This document shows positions 41,878 to 49,027 of a stretch of DNA of 64,000 nt, piece after piece (within the stretch, counting starts at the first letter, position 1; every line of letters starts with the position of its first letter). A model generated the notes under the pieces. The model had not been told where the DNA came from. It worked only from the letters and a program-made list of their open reading frames with translations, and ran no database searches. The position numbers were made by a program, and so were the translations under genes. This DNA is from Frankia alni ACN14a (GTDB lineage Bacteria > Actinomycetota > Actinomycetes > Frankiales > Frankiaceae): assembly GCF_000058485.1 (NCBI RefSeq), contig NC_008278.1, positions 5,078,962-5,142,961 on the forward strand, in the 5' to 3' direction.

Positions 41878-42147
41878 ATGCACGATGAAATTCAGGAAGG
41901 ACCCGACGGAAAACGTCAGGAATTTCCGCTGGAGCAGGCGGAACTGCTGCCCGAGCGACTGACCCTGGCAGCCCTGGAGATCGGTCGGAAGGAATTTGAT
42001 CCCACCTTCTTTCCGGTCAATTCACCCTGGTCGAACATGGCCCACATCGACGCGCATGGCGAACCGCAGATCCTCGGCGGGATTTTGCCGATCCTCATCT
42101 CGCTGGTACCCAGCATCAACTTCATATTCGAGATCAACAACTCCTGA
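41878..42147 (+). CDS. Precursor-like peptide 2 (89 aa), hydrophobic C-terminus
   Basis: ATG 41878 follows GGGGGAT. Leader: EQAELLPERLTLAALEIGRK, EFDPTFFPV, SPWSN, then HGEPQI. After that comes a strongly hydrophobic 25-residue tail (ILGGILPILISLVPSINFIF and on) that looks like a membrane-active or bacteriocin-type core. It is a paralogue of the peptide at 41370 in the leader only. It ends 24 bases before the M50 protease gene, so the two are almost certainly one transcript. Cleavage near HGEPQ is a reasonable guess, not shown. Confidence 0.8.
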   Translation: MHDEIQEGPDGKRQEFPLEQAELLPERLTLAALEIGRKEFDPTFFPVNSPWSNMAHIDAHGEPQILGGILPILISLVPSINFIFEINNS

Positions 42148-42171
42148 TCGACCTGCGACGGACGGCCGAGA

Positions 42172-43791
42172 ATGACCGATATCCGCCCGGGGCCCACGCC
42201 CGGCACGGTGCCCGCCCGACCGTGCCGGGCCGACGGCCTGGCCCTGCTCGGCGAGTTCGCCGACTCCGGCCTGGACCGGCCGGTCCAGCTTGCCCGCCGA
42301 AGCGACGGCCAGGTCGTCGCGCTCACCGAGCTGCTCGCGCACATCCTGGCGGCGGCCGACGGCACCCGCGACATCGAGGCGATCGCCGGCCAGGTGGCCG
42401 TACGCAACGGGCGAGCGGTCAGCGGGGCCGACGTCGGCTACCTGATCGCCGACCGGCTGATGCCGCTGGGCCTCATCGCCGCCGCGGAAGGCGCCACCCC
42501 GACGCCCCGGGCGGCGGCGATGTTCACCCTCGCCGCCCGCCGGACCCTGCTGCCCGCGCCGGTGGTGGCCCGGTTGGGCGGGGTCCTCGCCGTGCTGTTC
42601 CGGCCGGCGGTCATCGCCGGGCTGCTCGCCCTGCTGGTGGTGGCGGACATCTGGGTGTTTCGCCGGCACAGCGTCGCCGACAGCGCGGCCGCGGTGCTGG
42701 CCACCCCGACGCTGATGCTGGCGGTCGTCGGGCTGGCCCTGGCCGGAGCCCTGGTCCACGAGTCTGGGCACGCCGCCGCCTGCCGCTACGGCGGCGCCGG
42801 GCCCGGAGTGATCGGCTTCGGCATGTACCTGGTGTGGCCGGCGTTCTTCACCGACGTCACGGACTCCTACCGGCTCTCCCGGCGTGGCCGGCTGCGCACG
42901 GATCTCGGCGGCATCTACTTCAACGGCCTGTACGCGCTGGCGCTGTGCGGCGCACTCGCGGTCAGCCACGCCGAGGTCCTGGTGACCGCGATCGTGCTCG
43001 CCCACCTCGACGCCGCCCGCCAGCTCGCACCGTTCGTCCGCCTGGACGGCTACTACATCATGGGCGACCTCGCGGGAGTACCGGACCTGTTCAGCCGGAT
43101 GGTTCCGGCGCTGCGCTCGGCCCTGCCCGGCCGGCGCCGGCCGCCGTCCCCCGGGGAGCCGGCCGGCGGCAGCGCCACCCCGGCCGCCGGTGCCGGAGAT
43201 GCCGGGTGGGTCGGCGGGGCGGGGCCTGCCGGACCGGGCGGCGGCGCACGGTTGACCGGCCTGACCCGGCGGGCTCGGCTGGTGGTGACCGCCTGGGCGC
43301 TGCTGGCCGCGCCCGCGATTCTGGTCAACCTGGTGCTGCTGCTCGTGTCGGTGCCGTTCGTCGTGCCCCGAACCGCGCGGGCCGTCTGGGCACAGCTCGC
43401 CCCGGCGGGTTCGGCACTCGGTGGCGGGCAGGTGCTGACCGCCGTCGCCGACGCCGCGGCCGCCGTCGTCCTGGCGCTGCCGGCCGCCGGGATGCTGTTC
43501 GTGCTGTTCCTGCTCGGCCGGGCGGTGACCCGCGGCCTCGCCGCGCACCACCACCGCAAACGCAGTCACCGCGAATGCCATCACCCCGAACGCCATCACC
43601 GCGGACGCGACCGCCGGGCCCGCAGCGTCAGGCATCACGGCGTTGGAGGCAGTGGTGGGCGGCGCCGAGGAACAGAGCCAGCCACGCCGCCACCACAAGC
43701 ACGGCGACACCAGCGGACAGAACGCCGGTGGCGGCGTCGTCCGATCCGGTCAGGGAGAGGCTGTCGGTCGCCGGACCCGGCAGATAGATGA
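42172..43791 (+). CDS. M50-family membrane metalloprotease with PqqD-like N-terminal region
   Basis: 539 residues. Residues 20-105 have the pattern of a PqqD-like/RRE winged helix (hydrophobic VVALTELLAHILAAADGTRD, then IEAIAGQV and a closing helix to PLGLI), the type that binds RiPP leaders. Membrane helices follow, with the zinc site H196-E197-S-G-H200 (HESGH) and the third-ligand region LDGYYIMGD (D292). This matches peptide-processing site-2-like proteases such as YydH. It directly follows the two precursor-like genes and probably binds their leaders and cleaves them in the membrane (inference). The His/Arg-rich last 55 residues overlap the permease gene on the other strand by 164 bases. 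Confidence 0.85.
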   Translation: MTDIRPGPTPGTVPARPCRADGLALLGEFADSGLDRPVQLARRSDGQVVALTELLAHILAAADGTRDIEAIAGQVAVRNGRAVSGADVGYLIADRLMPLGLIAAAEGATPTPRAAAMFTLAARRTLLPAPVVARLGGVLAVLFRPAVIAGLLALLVVADIWVFRRHSVADSAAAVLATPTLMLAVVGLALAGALVHESGHAAACRYGGAGPGVIGFGMYLVWPAFFTDVTDSYRLSRRGRLRTDLGGIYFNGLYALALCGALAVSHAEVLVTAIVLAHLDAARQLAPFVRLDGYYIMGDLAGVPDLFSRMVPALRSALPGRRRPPSPGEPAGGSATPAAGAGDAGWVGGAGPAGPGGGARLTGLTRRARLVVTAWALLAAPAILVNLVLLLVSVPFVVPRTARAVWAQLAPAGSALGGGQVLTAVADAAAAVVLALPAAGMLFVLFLLGRAVTRGLAAHHHRKRSHRECHHPERHHRGRDRRARSVRHHGVGGSGGRRRGTEPATPPPQARRHQRTERRWRRRPIRSGRGCRSPDPADR

Positions 43792-44446
43792 GCACGTGCG
43801 CCGCCCACCAGGGCGGCAGCAGCCCGCCCGCGATCGCGGGGGCGAACAGCACGGCGAGCACCGAGGTCAGGGCCCCGGCCGCGCTGCGGGTCAGGACTGC
43901 CAGGGCCAGCCCGATCAGCGGGAACACCGGGGCCAGCCCGATGGCCGCCGCGAGCGGGCGCACCTCGCTGCCGGCGGAGAGGCCGGCACCGGTCACGTCC
44001 GGCAGGCCGTAGGCGTGGAACACCGGCTGCGCCGCGAGCACCGCCAGCGCGGTGACGGCCGTGAAGCCCACCCAGCTCGCCACCGCGACCACGACGATCT
44101 TGGCCAGCAGCACCCGACCGCGGCGCGGCGTCACCGTGAGGGTCAGCCGCACCAGGCCCGCCCGGTACTCGCAGGCGCCGGCCCGCACCCCGAAGACGAC
44201 GAGCAGGACGCCGCTGACGATCCCCGAGACCAGCGGGAACAGCACGGGGTCGAAGGCGGCGCGGTCCTGCTCGGACCAGCCGTCCGCCTCGAGGCCGACC
44301 GCGACGGCGAGCAGCACGCACAGCGCGGTCCCGAGGATCGGGCCGAGACAGGCGATCACCAGGGTCCCGCGCAGGGCGCGCAGCTTGAGCCATTCCCCGG
44401 CAACCGTCGCCGTCCAGCGGGGTGGCGCGGTGGGTGGCCGGCTCAC
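43628..44446 (-). CDS. ABC-2-type transporter permease
   Basis: 272 residues from GTG 44446, which overlaps the ATPase stop by GTGA. Six membrane helices are predicted (VIACLGPILGTALCVLLAVA, VSGIVSGVLLVVFGVRAGAC, and more to the C-terminus). YRAGLVRLTLTVTPRRGRVL is the usual cytoplasmic loop that contacts the ATPase in ABC-2 permeases of antibiotic resistance and bacteriocin immunity type. It is the last gene of the minus-strand operon and meets the M50 gene tail to tail. Confidence 0.88.
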   Translation of the reverse strand: MSRPPTAPPRWTATVAGEWLKLRALRGTLVIACLGPILGTALCVLLAVAVGLEADGWSEQDRAAFDPVLFPLVSGIVSGVLLVVFGVRAGACEYRAGLVRLTLTVTPRRGRVLLAKIVVVAVASWVGFTAVTALAVLAAQPVFHAYGLPDVTGAGLSAGSEVRPLAAAIGLAPVFPLIGLALAVLTRSAAGALTSVLAVLFAPAIAGGLLPPWWAAHVLIYLPGPATDSLSLTGSDDAATGVLSAGVAVLVVAAWLALFLGAAHHCLQRRDA

Positions 44447-45507
44447 GGCTGCTCCCCCGGGCGGCCAACCTCCCGATGACCTGTCCCCCGATGGCTGCCA
44501 GCCCGGTGGTTGTCGGCCCGGCGGTTGTCGGCCCGGCGGTTGTCGGCCCGGCGGTTGTCGGCCCGGCGGTTGTCGGCCCCGTGGTTGTCGGCCCCGTGGT
44601 TGTCGGCCCGGTATTCGACAGTGTCGCCGGTGAGCTCGATGAAGGTGTCCTCCAGCGTTGCCCGTCGCTCGGTCAGCTCGTGCAGGGCGAGCCCACGGCC
44701 GGCGGCGAGATCGCCGATGGCCGGCGCCGTCATGCCGGTGACCAGCAACGTGCCGCCGGCGTCCGGGGCCTGGGTCACCGAGGCACCGGCCGCCCGCAGC
44801 GCCGCCGCGAGCTCGCAGGCACGCGGCGACGCCACCCGGATGTGGGTGCCGGCACCCGCCCGGGTGATCTCGGTGACGCTGCCGTGGGCGAGCAGGCGAC
44901 CGCGGCCGAGGACCAGGACCTCGTCGGCGGTCTGGTCCATCTCGCTCAGCAGATGGCTGGAGACGACCACCGTGCGTCCTTCGGCGGCGCAGCGCCGCAG
45001 CAGCCCGCGGACCCAGCGCACGCCATCGAGGTCGAGGCCGTTCACCGGCTCGTCCAGGATCAGCACCGCCGGGTCGCCGAGCAGAGCGGCGGCGATGCCG
45101 AGCCGTTGGAGCATGCCGAGCGAGAACCCGCCGACGCGGCGCCCGGCGAGGTCGGCGAGGCCGACCTCGGCGAGCACCTCGTCGACCCGCCGGGCGGGCA
45201 CGCCGCCGGCCCGGGCGAGCCAGGCCAGGTGCTGGCGGGCCCGCAGGCCGCCCGGCGCGGCCCTCGCGTCGAGGAGCACCCCGACCTCGCGCATCGGCGC
45301 GTCGACATCGCGCAACACGCGGCCCCCGATCGTCGCCCGGCCGCTGCTGGGCCGGTCGAGGCCGACCATCAGGCGCAGGGTGGTCGACTTGCCGGAGCCG
45401 TTCGGGCCGAGGAAGCCGGTCACGACCCCGGGCGTCACGTCGAAGGTCAGCCGGTCCACCGCGACCGATCCGCCGTACACCTTCGTCAGCTCGCGCACCT
45501 GGATCAT
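44443..45507 (-). CDS. ABC transporter ATPase with repeated C-terminal tail
   Basis: 354 residues. Walker A GFLGPNGSGKSTTLRLMVGL (residues 31-50), a diverged signature GFSLGMLQRLG, Walker B VLILDEPVNGLD, and switch SSHLL. This is the CcmA/DrrA-type ATPase that pairs with ABC-2 permeases. After the conserved domain (about residue 304, ELTGDTVEY) comes a tail of ADNRR/ADNHG pentapeptides encoded by a 15-bp tandem array, then a disordered end. It overlaps both operon neighbours by four bases. Together with the permease it would export or expel the peptide (inference). Confidence 0.92.
   Translation of the reverse strand: MIQVRELTKVYGGSVAVDRLTFDVTPGVVTGFLGPNGSGKSTTLRLMVGLDRPSSGRATIGGRVLRDVDAPMREVGVLLDARAAPGGLRARQHLAWLARAGGVPARRVDEVLAEVGLADLAGRRVGGFSLGMLQRLGIAAALLGDPAVLILDEPVNGLDLDGVRWVRGLLRRCAAEGRTVVVSSHLLSEMDQTADEVLVLGRGRLLAHGSVTEITRAGAGTHIRVASPRACELAAALRAAGASVTQAPDAGGTLLVTGMTAPAIGDLAAGRGLALHELTERRATLEDTFIELTGDTVEYRADNHGADNHGADNRRADNRRADNRRADNRRADNHRAGSHRGTGHREVGRPGEQP
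44506..44610 (-). repeat. 15-bp minisatellite, seven units, coding for ADNRR-type repeats
   Basis: Plus-strand units GCGGTTGTCGGCCCG start every 15 bases from 44506 to 44596. Units 2-4 are identical and the outer ones differ by one or two bases. On the coding strand it gives an ADNRR or ADNHG pentapeptide per unit. Copy number changes would alter tail length without a frameshift. Confidence 0.9.
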
Positions 45508-46004
45508 CGGTTGGCGTTCCCGTCCCCCGGGTCGTCGCCGTCCGGGGCGCGGGGCGCGGGCGCGGGCTGGCCGGCGGAGCGGTCCGCCGACCGGCGGTGC
45601 CGGCCGTGTTCGCCGAACGCGGCGGCGAGCACGAACAGCCCGAGCAGGGCAATCCGCACCGGCCGCAGCGCATCGAAGGTTGCGCGAACCCAGCCGGGCA
45701 GCTCGACCTGCGGCAGGTCGAGCGCGGGCAGCCCGACGTGCGGCAGATCGCCAGCCAGCCGCGGCAGGAGGTTGACGGCGACGACAAGCAGCCCGACCAC
45801 GACCACCGAGCCGACCGCGGCGAGCCGTGAAGGCGCCCGACCGGCCGGGGGGCCGGGCCGGTCGGGGGGGCCCGGCCGCGGACCGCCCGCGGTGGCTGGC
45901 GGGTCGCCCGACCCAGGGCCGGTCGGCACGGGCGGGACGGCCGGCACCGGCTCGTGGGCGGCGGGCACCGGCGCATGGGGGGCGGGGTCGTCGGGTTCGT
46001 CCAT
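45504..46004 (-). CDS. Small membrane protein upstream of the ABC ATPase
   Basis: 166 residues from ATG 46004. The first 55 residues are Pro-rich and disordered (MDEPDDPAPHAPVPAAH...). A helix VGSVVVVGLLVVAVNLLPRL follows, then an amphipathic stretch with repeated 'GLPALDLPQVELPGW', a second helix IALLGLFVLAAAFG and a charged tail. No known family. The four-base overlap with the ATPase gene points to a working unit. It could be an accessory immunity or transporter subunit. Confidence 0.65.
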   Translation of the reverse strand: MDEPDDPAPHAPVPAAHEPVPAVPPVPTGPGSGDPPATAGGPRPGPPDRPGPPAGRAPSRLAAVGSVVVVGLLVVAVNLLPRLAGDLPHVGLPALDLPQVELPGWVRATFDALRPVRIALLGLFVLAAAFGEHGRHRRSADRSAGQPAPAPRAPDGDDPGDGNANR

Positions 46005-46168
46005 GCTCGGGAAGCTAGATCCACGGCGGTCCGGGCACATCCACCGCAGGTATGGACCTGCCTCCTCCTGTGGTCGCAGTCCGCCGGTCGGAGACCCGGG
46101 GTGACGGGGACCCGGGGTGACGGGCCGCGCAAGGGCGCAGGCGCCGACGGTGGACAGTCGACGGCGGG

Positions 46169-46981
46169 TCAGTTCGGGCGGGGGCGCACCAGCCCGTGGT
46201 CGTAGGCGAAGACGACGGCCTGTACGCGGTCACGCAGGCCGAGCTTGCGCAGTACGGCCGACACGTGCGTCTTGACGGTCGCCTCGGTGAGCACGAGCTC
46301 GGTGGCGATCTCGGCGTTCGACAGGGCGAGCGCGACGAGCCGGAGCACCACGGCCTCCCGCTCGGTCAGCTCCGCCAGCCCGCTGCGCGGCCGGGCGCCC
46401 CACTCCCCTTCCCCTCCGACCCCTGCGGCGTCGGGCGGGGAGATCCCACGGACCGGGCGGCCGAGGGGGCCTGGGCCGGCGCGGCGACGCCCGGCCGGAC
46501 CGTCGGATGCCGGGGCCGAGGCATCGGCGACGGAGGGCAGCGTCCGCGCGAAGCGGTCGAGCAGCCGCCGCGTCACCGTGGGGGCGAGCAGCGCGTCACC
46601 GCGGAAGACGACGCGGACCGCGTCGACGAGCTCCGCGGGCCGGACGTCCTTCAGCATGAAGCCGCTGGCGCCCGCCCGCAGCGCCGCGAAGACGTACTCG
46701 TCGAGGTCGTACGTGGTCAGGATGATGACCCGCGCCGCGCTGCCCGAGGCGGCGATGCGCCGGGTCGCCTCGATCCCGTCCATCGTCGGCATCCGCACGT
46801 CCATGAGCACGACGTCGGGTTCGCGCCGGCCGACGAGCTCGACCGCCTCGGCCCCGTCGCCGGCCTCGCCGACCACCTCGATTCCGGGCCGCGCATCGAG
46901 GATCAGGCGAAACCCGCCTCGCACCAGCGCCTGGTCGTCGGCCAGCAGCACCCGAACCGCCTGGGTCGCCTCGGTCGTCAT
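46169..46981 (-). CDS. NarL/LuxR-type response regulator
   Basis: 270 residues. Receiver domain: VLLADDQALVRGGFRLILDA, phospho-acceptor Asp in EPDVVLMDVRMPTMDG, and LTTYDLDEYVF with the switch Thr. The C-terminal LuxR helix-turn-helix is LTEREAVVLRLVALALSNAE then LTEATVKTHVSAVLRKLGL. The linker between the domains is a Gly/Pro/Arg insertion of about 60 residues, longer than normal. ATG 46981 overlaps the kinase stop (ATGA). It is 164 bases upstream of the membrane protein-ABC genes on the same strand, which it may control. Confidence 0.93.
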   Translation of the reverse strand: MTTEATQAVRVLLADDQALVRGGFRLILDARPGIEVVGEAGDGAEAVELVGRREPDVVLMDVRMPTMDGIEATRRIAASGSAARVIILTTYDLDEYVFAALRAGASGFMLKDVRPAELVDAVRVVFRGDALLAPTVTRRLLDRFARTLPSVADASAPASDGPAGRRRAGPGPLGRPVRGISPPDAAGVGGEGEWGARPRSGLAELTEREAVVLRLVALALSNAEIATELVLTEATVKTHVSAVLRKLGLRDRVQAVVFAYDHGLVRPRPN

Positions 46982-48198
46982 GCCGACCTCCCGCCGGGTT
47001 GGGTCGGCAGCGGAAGGCTCGCCCGGACCCGGAATCCGCCGCCGTCACGCGGGCCGACCTCCAGGCTTCCGCCGAGCACGGCCGCGCGTTCCCGCATGCC
47101 GATGATGCCGTGCCCGCCGCCCATGGCCGTCGGTGCCGGCACCGGCACCGACGCGGTGGTGGTGGTGGCCGCGCCGGTGGGGGCACCTGTGGTGGGCCAG
47201 GGGGTCGGCGCGTCGCCGCCGAGGAACCCCACGCCCGGCGTGCCGACGCCGTCGTCGACGATCTCAAGGTCGAGGGTGGTCGCGGTGTAGGCGAGGGTGA
47301 CCTCGACGCGGGACGCGCGGGCGTGGCGCAGGGTGTTGGTCAGCGCCTCGCCGACGATGCGGTAGGACGAGACGTCCACCCCGGCGGGCAGCGGACGGGC
47401 CTCGCCGACCACGCGGACCGCGACGTGCAGCCCGGCGGCGCGCAGCGGCTCCCCCAGCTCATCCACCCGGGCCAGGCCGGGCTGCGGGCGCACCGGGCCC
47501 GCCTCCTCGCCGCCGGGACGGACGACGGCGAGCAGGCGGCGCAGCTCCGCCAGGGCATCCCGACCGGTGGTCTCGATCGAGCGCAGGGCGCGGCGGGCCT
47601 GGTCGGGACGGATGTCGAAGACGTCATCGGCGGCCGCCGCCTGCACGATGATCACCGACACGCTGTGCGCGACTATGTCGTGGATCTCCCGGGCGATGCG
47701 GGCCCGTTCCTCGGCGACCGCCCGCCGGGCCTCCCCCTCGATGGCGGTGCGCCGGTTACGGGCGATCTCTCCGATGGCCCAGGCCGCGATGGCCAGGACC
47801 ATCGTGAAGAAGGTGTCCTCACGGCTGGCGGTGGCGAAGTCGACCGTGCACACGCCGAGCAGCGCGCCCAGCGCGGGCAGGGACTGCAGCGGCGGTCGGG
47901 CGGCGGCGAACGAGCTGATGGCGATCAGGGCCGCGATCGGGATCACGACCGAGGGGACGAGGATCTGGATGACGAGGCCGCCGACCAGCGCGACGCCGAG
48001 CGCGGCTCCGGGCCGGGTACGGCGCCAGTACAGCGCGAGCGACTGGCCGACCCCGAACGGCAGCCCGAGGACGATCAACACCGATTCCCGGGTGCGGTCG
48101 TGCTCGTCGAGCACCACCGCGACCAGGAACAGGCCGAGCAGGAGCACGATCCCGAAGTCGGTGGCGCGCCGCAGCCGCCCGCGCCATCGCCCGCCCAT
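46978..48198 (-). CDS. Histidine kinase (HisKA_3, NarX/DesK-like) with membrane sensor
   Basis: 406 residues from ATG 48198. Four or five N-terminal membrane helices (DFGIVLLLGLFLVAVVLDE, IPIAALIAISSFAAARPP) are followed by the dimerisation box ARIAREIHDIVAHSVSVIIV with the phospho-His, and an ATPase domain with SSYRIVGEALTNTLRHARAS and LDLEIVDDGVGTPG. A 40-residue Thr/Pro/Val-rich low-complexity loop interrupts the ATP lid before HGIIGMRERA. It senses something at the membrane and phosphorylates the coupled response regulator. An intramembrane sensor of peptides or envelope stress is a reasonable guess. Confidence 0.92.
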   Translation of the reverse strand: MGGRWRGRLRRATDFGIVLLLGLFLVAVVLDEHDRTRESVLIVLGLPFGVGQSLALYWRRTRPGAALGVALVGGLVIQILVPSVVIPIAALIAISSFAAARPPLQSLPALGALLGVCTVDFATASREDTFFTMVLAIAAWAIGEIARNRRTAIEGEARRAVAEERARIAREIHDIVAHSVSVIIVQAAAADDVFDIRPDQARRALRSIETTGRDALAELRRLLAVVRPGGEEAGPVRPQPGLARVDELGEPLRAAGLHVAVRVVGEARPLPAGVDVSSYRIVGEALTNTLRHARASRVEVTLAYTATTLDLEIVDDGVGTPGVGFLGGDAPTPWPTTGAPTGAATTTTASVPVPAPTAMGGGHGIIGMRERAAVLGGSLEVGPRDGGGFRVRASLPLPTQPGGRSA

Positions 48199-48310
48199 CG
48201 TCCGATCATGCCGGACGCCCCCGCCGGCGGACACGGCGTCGCCGCCGCGGCCTGGTACCCGCCGACGAGGCGACGAACCTCGGCGCGTTGCCGTCCCGCC
48301 TGTACGCGGC

Positions 48311-48721
48311 CTAGTAGCTGTGCTGGGACAGCACGGCGGCGACCTTCTGCGCGCCCCCGAGATGGACGCGGGGCACCTCGAAACGCCACGCCGTCCCGTC
48401 ATGGAGATGAATCTCGAACACGCCGGCCACTTTTGCCCTGTTGAGCTGGGCGAGTCGCACGGCGGGCCGCGGCGCCGCCGCGATCACCGTTTCGGTGGGC
48501 TTCGGCCGGAAGGCGCCCCGCCTGGCGGCGAACAGGATCAACTCGCCGGGGAACACACCGAGATAGCCGATCTGGCCCCGGGCCAGCACCGCGCCGTCCG
48601 CGGAGGCGCTCGCGGCCACGGCCGCGCCCACGGCGCCCCCGATCGCACCGCCCACCGCCGATCGGATCATGCCCATCGGCTCGACGAACGTGCCCACGAT
48701 CGCCACGCGGTGATTCGCCAT
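48311..48721 (-). CDS. Protein of unknown function (136 aa)
   Basis: The start MANHRVAIVGTFVEPMGMIR lies after AGGAGG (rc of 48727-48732), a good ribosome site. A Gly/Ala-rich segment GGAIGGAVGAAVAAS follows, then a beta-rich domain with YLGVFPGELILFAARRGAFR and FEIHLHDGTAWRFEVPRVHL that resembles small PH-like or GRAM-like domains. The function is unknown. It is probably cytoplasmic or membrane-peripheral. Upstream of the kinase in the same direction but separated by about 110 bases. Confidence 0.7.
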   Translation of the reverse strand: MANHRVAIVGTFVEPMGMIRSAVGGAIGGAVGAAVAASASADGAVLARGQIGYLGVFPGELILFAARRGAFRPKPTETVIAAAPRPAVRLAQLNRAKVAGVFEIHLHDGTAWRFEVPRVHLGGAQKVAAVLSQHSY

Positions 48722-49027
48722 GTCAGCCCTCCTGTTACTCGTCCTGGTGCGCTCGTCCTGGTGCTCGTGCGGCCGGGATGCGCCTGACGGCCGTCGCCGA
48801 CCGGTTCCGGCCCCGGCTGTCGGCCGTCAGGCGTGCCGCAGATGTGCCACCGGCGTGCCACGGGCACGCAACGAGGGCGCCACCGTCGGTACGTCGCGCT
48901 GGCGACAGGGCGATCCGCGGGCGCCTGGCCGTTCCTAGGATCGGCGGGAGTGGCCACGTTCGGCCGCATCGGCATGCCGCGCGGGGGCTTGGCGTGCCGC
49001 GCGGGGCATGGTGGGGAGAGGGCGACG

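Noticed and set aside
43628-46132. 834-codon minus ORF read as one large fusion protein
   Set aside because: Only its last part (permease) is coding; the rest is a shadow of the ATPase and membrane-protein frames, which are linked by normal four-base overlaps.
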